From assembly GCF_003319125.1 (NCBI RefSeq), contig NZ_QOHG01000001.1, forward strand, positions 62,001 through 126,000: DNA of 64,000 bases, written 5' to 3'. The stretch is from Blastococcus sp. TF02A-26 (GTDB taxonomy: Bacteria; Actinomycetota; Actinomycetes; Mycobacteriales; Geodermatophilaceae). The notes below the pieces were generated by a model, which did no database searches, was not told where the DNA came from, and was given only the letters and a program-made list of their open reading frames with translations. Below, piece after piece: positions 19,058 to 26,626 of this stretch. Each line of letters begins with the position of its first letter. Position 1 is the stretch's first letter. Position numbers and translations under genes: made by a program.

Positions 19058-21103
19058 GTGCCATCGCTGTCCGACCTCGGACAACTCCCGAAACGGCTCG
19101 TCCTGGGGCGTCCGGTCCGCAGCGACCGGTTGGGTGAGTCCCTGCTGCCCAAGCGCTACGCGCTGCCCATCTTCGCCAGCGACCCGCTCTCCTCGGTGGC
19201 CTACGCCACGCAGGAGATCCTGATCGTCCTGACGCTGGCCGGGACGGCGTTCCTCTACCTGGCCCCCTGGCTGGCCGCCGGGGTCGTCGTCCTGCTCGTC
19301 ACCGTGGTCCTCAGCTACCGGCAGGTGGTCCGCGCCTACCCCTCGGGCGGCGGCGACTACGAGGTCGCGATGAAGAACCACGGGCAGTTCGCCGGGCTCA
19401 CGGTGGCCAGCGCCCTGCTCGTGGACTACGTGCTCACCGTCGCCGTCTCCGTGTCCGCGGGGACCGACAACATCATCTCGGCGTTCCCGACGCTCGACGA
19501 GCACCGCGTGCTCATCGCCGTCGGCCTGGTGGCGCTGCTGGCCGCGGCGAACCTGCGCGGCCTGCGGGAGTCGGGCCGGGCGTTCGCCGTGCCGACGTAC
19601 CTGTTCATCAGCGGCATCGCGGTCATGATCGTCACCGGTCTGATCCGCTGGTTCGCGACCGACGGCGGCCTGGTCGCCGAGACGGCGCAGTACACCGTCA
19701 CCCCCGAGCCCGCCTACGACCAGCTCGGCGGGCTCGCGCTGCTGTTCTTCGCGCTGCGGGCGTTCGCCTCCGGGTGCACCGCCCTCACCGGGGTGGAGGC
19801 CATCGCCAACGGCGTCCCCGCCTTCAAGCCGCCGAAGAGCCGCAACGCCGCGACCACGCTCGCGCTCATGGGCGGGATCGCCGCCACCATGTTCGCCGGG
19901 GTCACCGCGCTGGCCCTGCTGGCCGACGTCAAGTACGTCGAGCACCCGTGCGACCTGGAGGGCTTCGCCAACTGCGAGACCGAGCCGCAGCGCACGGTCA
20001 TCGCGCAGATCGCCGCGGCCACGTTCGGCGGCGACAGCTCGGTGGGCTTCTTCTTCATCCAGGCGGCCACCGCGCTGGTGCTGATCCTGGCGGCGAACAC
20101 CGCGTTCAACGGCTTCCCGCTGCTGGGCTCGGTGCTCGCCCAGGACCGGTTCCTGCCGCGCCAGCTGCACACCCGCGGCGACAAGCTGGTCTTCAGCAAC
20201 GGCATCCTGCTGCTGGCCGGCTTCGCGGTGCTGCTGATCGTCGCGTTCGACGCCGACGTCACCCGGCTGATCCAGCTCTACATCATCGGCGTCTTCACCA
20301 GCTTCACGATCGGCCAGTGGGGCATGGTGCGGCACTGGAACCGCGAGATGGGCCTGGAGCCGGACCCGGCCGCGCGCCGGCGGATGCGCCGCTCGCAGAT
20401 CATCAACGCCGTCGGCGGCAGCCTGACCACCGTCGTCCTCGTGATCATCGTGATCACCAAGTTCACCCACGGCGCCTGGCTGGTGCTCGTGGCGATGCCG
20501 ATCCTCTTCGTGCTCATGCGGGCGATCAACCGGCACTACTCGCACGTGTCCGAGCAGCTGGTGCCCGACACGGACTCCCGCCTGCTGCCCAGCCGGGTGC
20601 ACGCGATCGTGCTGGTCTCCAAGGTGCACAAGCCGACGCTGCGGGCGCTGGCCTTCGCGCGGGCCACCCGCCCCGACGCGCTGACCGCGCTCACCGTCAA
20701 CGTCGACGACGCCGACCTGAGGGGGCTGCGGGCGGACTGGGAGCGCTACGACATCCCGGTGCCCCTGACGGTGCTGGAGTCGCCGTACCGGGAGATCACC
20801 CGGCCGGTCGTGGACTACGTGAAGGCGATCCGCCGCAAGAGCCCGCGCGAGCTGGTCGTGGTGTTCGTCCCCCAGTACGTCGTCGGCCACTGGTGGGAGA
20901 ACGTGCTGCACAACCAGAGCGCCCTGCGGCTGCGCGCCCGCCTGCAGTTCCAGCCCGGCGTCATGATCACCACGGTGCCCTGGCAGCTGGAGAGCTCGGT
21001 CGGCCGGGACGACGACCACCGGAACGGTCCCGCCCCGGGCGACCTCCGGCGGGGGATCACCGGCGACGCCGACGCCGACGCGGACGCCACCCCCTATGGC
21101 TGA
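19058..21103 (+). CDS. APC-superfamily permease, KimA-like potassium transporter
   Basis: The 681-residue protein has about 12 membrane helices and a cytoplasmic C-terminal domain of about 180 residues. Its start ('LGRPVRSDRLGESLLPKRYA', 'FASDPLSSVAYATQEILIVL') and the stretch 'SYRQVVRAYPSGGGDYEVA' closely resemble B. subtilis KimA, a high-affinity K+/H+ symporter. The GTG at 19058 is the family-consistent start. It is divergent from ceoB-ceoC and overlaps the methyltransferase gene by eight bases. M. tuberculosis Rv2690c is the counterpart. A role in K+ uptake is inferred from KimA similarity and the RCK neighbours; amino-acid transport is the alternative. Confidence 0.88.
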   Translation: MPSLSDLGQLPKRLVLGRPVRSDRLGESLLPKRYALPIFASDPLSSVAYATQEILIVLTLAGTAFLYLAPWLAAGVVVLLVTVVLSYRQVVRAYPSGGGDYEVAMKNHGQFAGLTVASALLVDYVLTVAVSVSAGTDNIISAFPTLDEHRVLIAVGLVALLAAANLRGLRESGRAFAVPTYLFISGIAVMIVTGLIRWFATDGGLVAETAQYTVTPEPAYDQLGGLALLFFALRAFASGCTALTGVEAIANGVPAFKPPKSRNAATTLALMGGIAATMFAGVTALALLADVKYVEHPCDLEGFANCETEPQRTVIAQIAAATFGGDSSVGFFFIQAATALVLILAANTAFNGFPLLGSVLAQDRFLPRQLHTRGDKLVFSNGILLLAGFAVLLIVAFDADVTRLIQLYIIGVFTSFTIGQWGMVRHWNREMGLEPDPAARRRMRRSQIINAVGGSLTTVVLVIIVITKFTHGAWLVLVAMPILFVLMRAINRHYSHVSEQLVPDTDSRLLPSRVHAIVLVSKVHKPTLRALAFARATRPDALTALTVNVDDADLRGLRADWERYDIPVPLTVLESPYREITRPVVDYVKAIRRKSPRELVVVFVPQYVVGHWWENVLHNQSALRLRARLQFQPGVMITTVPWQLESSVGRDDDHRNGPAPGDLRRGITGDADADADATPYG

Positions 21104-22499
21104 GGAAGGGCCCCGGCCTCCTCACCCCTCGCAGGCTCGGGGCGAGCCTCGGGCCGGAGCCGACCGCCGGGCACGTGCCGGTCGTCCGTCCCGTCCCGAT
21201 CGGGGCCTGGGCTGGACCGGCCGGCGCTTCGAGGTCGAGGTCGGGCCGGTGGCGCACGGCGGGCACTGCGTCGCCCGGCACGAGGGCCGGGTCGTCTTCG
21301 TCCGCCACGCGCTGCCGGGGGAGCGGGTCGTCGTCGAGGTGACCGAGGACCGGCAGCCCGGTTACTGCCGCGCCGACGCGGTCGAGGTGCTGGTGGCCTC
21401 CGACGACCGGGTGGAGCGGCGCTGCCCGTACAGCGGTCCCGGCCGCTGCGGCGGCTGCGACTGGCAGCACGTCTCGCCCGCGGGCCAGCACCGGCTCAAG
21501 GCCGCCGTCGTCCGCGAGCAGCTGGACCGGCTGGCCGGGCTGGGGGAGGACCCGGTCGTCGCGGACCTGGTGGTGGAGGAGCTGCCGGGCGGGCCGCTGC
21601 GCTGGCGGTCGCGGGCGCGCTTCGCCGTGGACCGCTCCGGGACGCCGGGGCTGCGCCGGCACCGGTCGCACGACGTCGTCCCCCTCGACGACTGCCCGAT
21701 CACCCTGGAGCCGGCCGCCGCCGTGGTCCTGGGGCGTCGCTGGCCGGGCGCCGGCGCGGTCGACGTCGCGATCGACTCGACCGGCGCGGTCACCACGACC
21801 CGGCTGGACCGGCGCGGGACGCCGACGTCCTCGCGGGTGCTCCGCCCCGGCGGCGACCTCCCCGAGGAGCCGTCGGCCCGCGCCGCCCGCTCCGCCGGCG
21901 GCCGCGACTGGGAGGTCGAGGGCACCGGCTTCTGGCAGGTCCACCGGGCCGCCGCCGACGCGCTGGTGGCCGCGGTCGCCGGGTTCGCCGGCGTCGCGCC
22001 GGGGGAGACCGTGCTCGACCTCTACGCCGGGGCCGGGCTGTTCGGCGGCGCCCTTGCTCCCGCGGTCGGCCCGTCGGGCCGGGTGGTCTGCGTCGAGGCC
22101 GATGCCGGCGCCTGCGCGGCCGCCGAGGCCAACCTCGCCGGGCTGCCCCAGGCCGAGGTCTGGCAGGGCGAGGTGGACGCCGAGGGTCTCGCCGAGCTGC
22201 TCGGCGAGCTCGACGGGGCGCCCTCGGTGGTCGTGCTCGACCCGCCCCGGGCCGGAGCGGGAGCGGCGGTGAGCGGCGTGCTGGCCGGTTCCGGGGCCCG
22301 CGCCGTCGTCTACGTCGCCTGCGACCCGGCCGCGCTGGCCCGCGACGTCGCCGCGTTCGCCGGGGCCGGCTGGCGGCTGGCCGGGCTGCGGGGCTTCGAC
22401 GCCTTCCCGATGACCGCGCACGTCGAGTGCGTGGCGCTGCTGGTCCCCGGCGAGCCCGGTGCCGCGGACGCCGCGCCGTCGTCGATCATGAGGGCGTGA
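21096..22499 (+). CDS. Class I SAM-dependent RNA methyltransferase, TrmA/RumA type
   Basis: The 467-residue protein has an Arg/Pro-rich N-terminal extension (residues 1-40), a TRAM domain (about 43-100), the iron-sulfur cysteines 'CPYSGPGRCGGC' plus a distal Cys in DDCPIT, the SAM site 'VLDLYAGAGLFGGALA', and the catalytic motif 'VYVACDPAALARD' near the C-terminus. It methylates a uridine at C5 in rRNA or tRNA. The ATG overlaps the end of the permease gene. A palindromic repeat is read through as part of the N-terminal extension; no other in-frame start is available before the TRAM domain. Confidence 0.93.
   Translation: MAEEGPRPPHPSQARGEPRAGADRRARAGRPSRPDRGLGWTGRRFEVEVGPVAHGGHCVARHEGRVVFVRHALPGERVVVEVTEDRQPGYCRADAVEVLVASDDRVERRCPYSGPGRCGGCDWQHVSPAGQHRLKAAVVREQLDRLAGLGEDPVVADLVVEELPGGPLRWRSRARFAVDRSGTPGLRRHRSHDVVPLDDCPITLEPAAAVVLGRRWPGAGAVDVAIDSTGAVTTTRLDRRGTPTSSRVLRPGGDLPEEPSARAARSAGGRDWEVEGTGFWQVHRAAADALVAAVAGFAGVAPGETVLDLYAGAGLFGGALAPAVGPSGRVVCVEADAGACAAAEANLAGLPQAEVWQGEVDAEGLAELLGELDGAPSVVVLDPPRAGAGAAVSGVLAGSGARAVVYVACDPAALARDVAAFAGAGWRLAGLRGFDAFPMTAHVECVALLVPGEPGAADAAPSSIMRA
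21103..21155 (+). repeat. Palindromic GC-rich repeat element, copy 2 (inside coding sequence)
   Basis: The stretch begins with AGGAAGG at the permease stop and includes CCCCTCGCAGGCTCG, a 15-base block identical to the element in the HNH gene near 44.5 kb. It is more diverged than the other two copies. It is translated as part of the methyltransferase N-terminal extension. Like copy 1, it starts right after a stop codon. Confidence 0.5.
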
Positions 22500-22819
22500 T
22501 GGGACGCGCGACCGCCGGGCTGGTGGCGGGGCTGGTGCTGCTGGCCGGGTGCGCCAGCGTCTCCGACGCCGACGCGCGCGCCTGCGACTACCTGTTCACC
22601 CAGCAGGACAGCGACCTCGACGAGGACCTCCCCGCCCTCGAGGACGTCGTCGAGGAGCTGGGGCCGGTGGCCGAGGGCGGCACCCTCTCGGCGGACCTGC
22701 AGCCGTTCATGCAGCGGGTCGTGTCCGACGCCGAGCGCCTGCTCGACGGCCGCAAGGCCCGGTACCTGAACTCGCACGTGCTCGACGCCCTGTCGGTCTG
22801 CATGGACCAGGGCTGGTAG
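22499..22819 (+). CDS. Small lipoprotein of unknown function
   Basis: The 106-residue product has a lipoprotein signal with lipobox LLAGC (Cys18). The mature part is acidic and helical, with Cys residues at DARACDYLF and SVCMDQGW that could form a disulfide. I do not recognise the family. The ATG overlaps the last base of the methyltransferase stop (TGATG), so the two are likely co-translated. An outer-surface location is inferred from the lipobox. Confidence 0.75.
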   Translation: MGRATAGLVAGLVLLAGCASVSDADARACDYLFTQQDSDLDEDLPALEDVVEELGPVAEGGTLSADLQPFMQRVVSDAERLLDGRKARYLNSHVLDALSVCMDQGW

Positions 22820-22863
22820 CCGGGGTCCGACGGGCGGCGACGGCGTCCCGCTACGGTCGTGGG

Positions 22864-23091
22864 GTGACCTCCTGGGAGTACGCCTCGGTCATCACGGCCA
22901 ACGACGCTCAGTCGCAGCGGGCAGGGGTGAGCGTCAAGCTCCCCGGCGGGACGCTGGAACGTCAGGCAGGGGACACCAGCTCGGTCCTCAACCGCCTCGG
23001 CGCCGAGGGGTGGGAGCTGGTCAGCTACCACTCCAGCGGCGCGGGCACCTGGGGCTTCGAGCAGTTCTGGTTGAAGCGCCCCGTCGAGTAG
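22864..23091 (+). CDS. DUF4177-like small protein
   Basis: The 75-residue protein begins at a GTG with the pattern WEYASVI, followed by 'LNRLGAEGWELVSYHSSG' and a closing aromatic strand. The 'WEY...LN..G..GWELV' pattern is typical of DUF4177-type small beta-rich proteins. Function unknown. It lies 44 bases after the lipoprotein gene on the same strand. Confidence 0.78.
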   Translation: MTSWEYASVITANDAQSQRAGVSVKLPGGTLERQAGDTSSVLNRLGAEGWELVSYHSSGAGTWGFEQFWLKRPVE

Positions 23092-23136
23092 CCGCGCCGG
23101 TCGAACACCCGTTCGACGGTGTGGCACGATCCTGGG

Positions 23137-23502
23137 GTGGACGCGACGCCGCCGGGCTGGCCCGAGGCCGTGCGGCCGCCGGGCGCTCCCGACTGGGAGC
23201 GGACCGCGGTCGCCTGGCTGTTCGACCTCGTGCCGCCGGACTACCGCGCGCACGAGGTGCTGCGCCGGTACCCGGTCCTGCTCGCCCGGTTCGCGCGCGA
23301 CCACGTCGCGGCGGGCCTGGAGGCCGCCCGCGCCGGGTGGCGGACGGTGCGCGTCGAGCTCGCCGACCACCTGCCGCCGGACGCCATGGAGGCGGCGATG
23401 ACCGCCTACGAGCGGGAGGGTGCCCGCCTGGCCGCGGCGTCCCGCGGGGTGGAGGTCGTGGCCGGCGCGCTGCGCGGCGAGCGCTGGGTACCCCGGTTGT
23501 GA
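23137..23502 (+). CDS. Hypothetical protein, conserved-looking
   Basis: The 121-residue protein is helical and charged ('WERTAVAWLFDLVPPDYRAH', 'RYPVLLARFARDHVAAGLEA'), without signal peptide or membrane segment. The pattern of a conserved Trp-rich start and 'YRAHEVLRRYP' looks like a genuine actinobacterial protein, but I do not recognise a family. I chose the GTG at 23137; another GTG at 23119 would add six residues. It lies between the DUF4177-like gene and dxs. Confidence 0.65.
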   Translation: MDATPPGWPEAVRPPGAPDWERTAVAWLFDLVPPDYRAHEVLRRYPVLLARFARDHVAAGLEAARAGWRTVRVELADHLPPDAMEAAMTAYEREGARLAAASRGVEVVAGALRGERWVPRL

Positions 23503-23535
23503 GCGGCACTGTGACGCGCATCCGAGTCCTCCGTT

Positions 23536-23554
23536 CGACCGGAAGTACCGGTCG
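23536..23554. promoter_or_regulatory. Inverted repeat upstream of dxs
   Basis: CGACCGG - five bases - CCGGTCG forms a perfect 7-base dyad about 90 bases before the dxs start, in the only noncoding stretch ahead of the gene. It could be an operator or part of a leader structure. Nothing else supports a function. Confidence 0.35.
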
Positions 23555-23642
23555 AGCGCGGATACAGTGGACGACGGCGGCCGCTGTGTTGCCCTGACGT
23601 TGCCCTGCACCTGCCGCCGACAGAGAGGACGCTGACCACCTC

Positions 23643-25562
23643 GTGTCGCTCCTGCGCTCGCTCCGCGGTCCCGCCGACCTCCGGGCCCTGCCCGCCGACC
23701 AGCTCCCGGCGCTCGCCGCCGAGATCCGCGACGCGCTGGTCACCAGCGTGGCCCGCACCGGTGGCCACCTGGGCCCGAACCTCGGCGCGGTCGAGCTGAC
23801 CATCGCCCTGCACCGCGTCTTCGACTCCCCGCGCGAGCCGATCGTCTTCGACACCGGTCACCAGTCCTACGTGCACAAGATGCTGACCGGGCGGGTCGAG
23901 GAGTTCGACCGGCTGCGCCAGCGCGGCGGCCTGTCCGGCTACCCGAGCCGGTCCGAGTCCGAGCACGACTGGGTGGAGAACAGCCACGCCTCCACGGCGC
24001 TGTCCTACGCCGACGGGCTGGCCAAGGCCTTCGACATCCGCGGCGACGCGCGCCCCGTGGTCGCGGTCGTCGGGGACGGCGCGCTCACCGGCGGGATGTC
24101 CTGGGAGGCGCTGAACAACATCGCGTCCGCGCGGGACCGGTCGGTCGTCATCGTCGTCAACGACAACGGCCGCTCGTACTCGCCGACCATCGGCGGCGTC
24201 GCCGACGCGCTCGCCTCGCTGCGGCTGCGCCCGGGCTACGAGCAGGCGCTCCTGCAGGTCCGTCAGGCGCTGCACCGCGCGCCGGTGCTCGGCTCGGCGC
24301 TCTACGACGCGCTGCACGCGATCAAGAAGGGCCTCAAGGACGTCCTGTCGCCGCAGGGCATGTTCGAGGACCTCGGCCTGAAGTACGTCGGCCCGGTCGA
24401 CGGGCACGACATCGAGGTCATGGAGTCGGCGCTGCGCCGGGCCCGCTCGTTCGGCGGCCCGGTGATCGTGCACGCCGTCACCACCAAGGGCTACGGCTAC
24501 GCGCCGGCCGAGACCGACCAGATCGACGCCTGGCACGCCACCGGGATCTTCGACCCCGACAGCGGCGCGGCCGTGCGCAAGACCGGCCTGGCCTGGACCG
24601 ACGCGTTCGCCGACGAGCTGGTGCGGATCGGTGGCGAGCGGCCCGACGTCGTGGCCGTCACCGCCGCGATGCTGCACCCGACCGGGCTCGCGCCGTTCGC
24701 CGAGCGCTTCCCCGAGCGGACCTTCGACGTCGGCATCGCCGAGCAGCACGCGCTCACCTCGGCGGCGGGCATGGCGATGGCCGGCCTGCACCCCGTGGTC
24801 GCGGTCTACTCGACCTTCCTCAACCGCGCCTTCGACCAGCTGCTCATGGACGTCGCGCTGCACGGCCAGCCGGTCACCGTCGTCCTGGACCGGGCCGGGG
24901 TGACCGGCGACGACGGCGCCTCGCACAACGGCATGTGGGACATGTCGCTGATGTCGATCGTGCCGGGGCTGCGGCTGGCGGCGCCGCGCGACGAGGCGAC
25001 GCTGCGCGAGGCCCTGCGCGAGGCGGTCGCGGTGACCGACGGGCCGACCGTCGTCCGCTTCCCCAAGGGCGTGCTGCCCCCGGACCTCCCGGCCCTGGAG
25101 CGCCGCGGGCCGGTGGACGTGATGCGCCGCGGCGAGCGGCGTGACGTGCTGCTGGTCGCCGTCGGGTCGATGGTGCCGATGGCCCTGGCCGTCGCCGAGC
25201 GCGCCGCCGACCACGGCGTGGACGTGACCGTCGTGGACCCGCGGTGGGTGCTCCCGGTCTCCGAGGAGCTCCAGACGCTGGCCGCCGGGTACCGCCTGGT
25301 CGTCACGCTGGAGGACGGCGGGCGGGCCGGCGGGGTCGGCACGACGCTCAGCCAGGCCCTGCAGGACCGGCAGTGCGACGTCCCGGTGCGGACGCTGGGC
25401 CTGCCGCAGCGGTTCTTCGACCACGGCAGCCGCGGGCAGGTGCTGGCCGACGCGGGGCTGACCGAGCAGGACGTCGCCCGGCGGGTCGTGGAGTGGGCCG
25501 CGGTGCTCGCCGACCGCACCGACGCCCGGGTCGCCCAGCCGGTGGACGGCGCGCAGGCATGA
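23643..25562 (+). CDS. dxs: 1-Deoxy-D-xylulose-5-phosphate synthase
   Basis: The 639-residue enzyme condenses pyruvate and glyceraldehyde 3-phosphate to DXP, the first step of the MEP isoprenoid pathway and a branch to thiamine and pyridoxal. Visible are the N-terminal '[14 protein letters not shown]', the TPP/Mg motif '[18 protein letters not shown]' with 'VNDNGRSYS', the transketolase pyrimidine domain with '[18 protein letters not shown]', and the C-terminal transketolase domain. The GTG at 23643 gives the usual N-terminus, although the purine-rich AGAGAGGA is further away than ideal. The last bases overlap the next gene (ATGA). Confidence 0.96.
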   Translation: MSLLRSLRGPADLRALPADQLPALAAEIRDALVTSVARTGGHLGPNLGAVELTIALHRVFDSPREPIVFDTGHQSYVHKMLTGRVEEFDRLRQRGGLSGYPSRSESEHDWVENSHASTALSYADGLAKAFDIRGDARPVVAVVGDGALTGGMSWEALNNIASARDRSVVIVVNDNGRSYSPTIGGVADALASLRLRPGYEQALLQVRQALHRAPVLGSALYDALHAIKKGLKDVLSPQGMFEDLGLKYVGPVDGHDIEVMESALRRARSFGGPVIVHAVTTKGYGYAPAETDQIDAWHATGIFDPDSGAAVRKTGLAWTDAFADELVRIGGERPDVVAVTAAMLHPTGLAPFAERFPERTFDVGIAEQHALTSAAGMAMAGLHPVVAVYSTFLNRAFDQLLMDVALHGQPVTVVLDRAGVTGDDGASHNGMWDMSLMSIVPGLRLAAPRDEATLREALREAVAVTDGPTVVRFPKGVLPPDLPALERRGPVDVMRRGERRDVLLVAVGSMVPMALAVAERAADHGVDVTVVDPRWVLPVSEELQTLAAGYRLVVTLEDGGRAGGVGTTLSQALQDRQCDVPVRTLGLPQRFFDHGSRGQVLADAGLTEQDVARRVVEWAAVLADRTDARVAQPVDGAQA

Positions 25563-25861
25563 CGGAGCCGACCGGTGAGTGGGTGATCGCCGAGATCCAG
25601 GTGGCGCCCTCGCCGCCCGGTTCTCCGGATAACCCGCACGAGCACGTCGAGGCCGCGATCGAGGTGATCGCGAGCTCGGGCCTGCGCTACGAGGTGGGCG
25701 CGCTCGGCACGACCCTCGAGGGCCCGGCCGACACCGTCTGGGACACCCTGCGCGCGACCCACGAGGCGATGCTGCTGGCCGGCGCCCGCACCGGGCTGTC
25801 GCACGTGAAGATCGCCTCGGTGCAGCGCGACATGGAGAGCCTCACCCGCAAGTTCCGCTGA
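25559..25861 (+). CDS. MTH1187-family thiamine-binding-type protein
   Basis: The 100-residue protein matches the Thiamine_BP/MTH1187 family: '[20 protein letters not shown]' at the start, '[15 protein letters not shown]' in the middle, and '[15 protein letters not shown]' at the end. Members form a ferredoxin-like fold and some bind thiamine or its precursors. The ATG overlaps the dxs stop by four bases (ATGA). Dxs makes the DXP used for the thiamine thiazole ring, so the pairing is suggestive but not proof of function. Confidence 0.85.
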   Translation: MTEPTGEWVIAEIQVAPSPPGSPDNPHEHVEAAIEVIASSGLRYEVGALGTTLEGPADTVWDTLRATHEAMLLAGARTGLSHVKIASVQRDMESLTRKFR

Positions 25862-25937
25862 CCGGAACCCGCCGCCGGAACGGAGCATCGGTCAGCCGGC
25901 CGCCGGGCTGTCCGGTGGTCGCGTACCGCGGCGAGGG

Positions 25938-26480
25938 TCAGCGGAGGACGATCCACCCGCTCGGCTTCTCGTCCACGACACCCTTTCGCTTCAGATCGTG
26001 GAGGAGGTCGGCGAGGGGTGGATCGGTGAGCGTCCGTCGGGACCCGAGCTGCTGGGCGTCGATGGTCGTGGAGTAGATGTCGGCATGTCCGCAGTAGGAA
26101 CGCCAGGCGATCACGAGGTCTCTCTCGGCAGGTGTGAGCCGCACGAATCGCTGCAGCTGGGTCACGGCTCCGCTGATGAGGCCCGCAGGAACACCGGCCG
26201 TTACTGAGCCCGACGCCCCCACCCACGCTGCAGAGGCGAGGGTGGCGAATCCGATGAAGCCGACGGGATCGCTGGTGTCGACCCAGTAGTGGTCCCGTGC
26301 CATGAGGCTGTGCAGCACCCCGGGGATCGTCACCCGGGGCTGCTGGACCTCATGGGTCTTCGAGAAGATGTCCGATTCCTCGATCAAGGCCTCGAAGAGC
26401 GCCTTCTGCGCGTCGGGTGGCACCGCGTCGCCACCGAGATGAGCCGGCAGCCAGTCGCTGGGGTCGAATTCCCTCTCCAT
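25938..26480 (-). CDS. Hypothetical protein, possibly acquired
   Basis: I do not recognise this 180-residue protein. It has a central moderately hydrophobic Gly/Ala-rich stretch ('FIGFATLASAAWVGASGSVT') and a C-terminal part resembling a winged-helix ('PPLADLLHDLKRKGVVDEK'). Hand-counted GC over 26041-26400 is about 65%, below about 75% in a dxs line, which suggests lateral acquisition. The ATG at 26480 is chosen; a GTG 12 bases upstream is possible. It lies downstream of the fadB terminator, between core genes dxs and fadB. Confidence 0.6.
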   Translation of the reverse strand: MEREFDPSDWLPAHLGGDAVPPDAQKALFEALIEESDIFSKTHEVQQPRVTIPGVLHSLMARDHYWVDTSDPVGFIGFATLASAAWVGASGSVTAGVPAGLISGAVTQLQRFVRLTPAERDLVIAWRSYCGHADIYSTTIDAQQLGSRRTLTDPPLADLLHDLKRKGVVDEKPSGWIVLR

Positions 26481-26569
26481 GACGCAGGTGTCGACCTCGG
26501 GAGCGCCGTCCTTGACCGACCCGCTCCCTCGATCGGGTCGAGTCCGTCCGTCGGGCAGCGGCCGGACGG

Positions 26570-26613
26570 ACGACGGCCCGGACCCCTCGACGCTGAGGGG
26601 TCCGGGCCGTCGT
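26570..26613 (-). terminator. Very strong terminator hairpin after fadB
   Basis: Bases 26570-26587 (ACGACGGCCCGGACCCCT) pair perfectly with 26596-26613: an 18-base stem with an 8-base loop, starting 14 bases after the fadB stop on the minus strand. No T-run follows. It would isolate the fadA-fadB operon from the hypothetical gene beyond. Confidence 0.9.
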
Positions 26614-26626
26614 GGTTCGCGGTGGG

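Noticed and set aside
18221-21019. Long minus-strand frame covering the KimA-like permease
   Set aside because: Only the first-listed 222 codons (ceoB, 18221-18889) are real; the upstream part is an antisense shadow of the permease gene.
21064-21100. GACGCC repeats at the end of the permease gene as a tandem repeat element
   Set aside because: Only a few hexamer units encoding alternating Asp-Ala; ordinary low-complexity tail.
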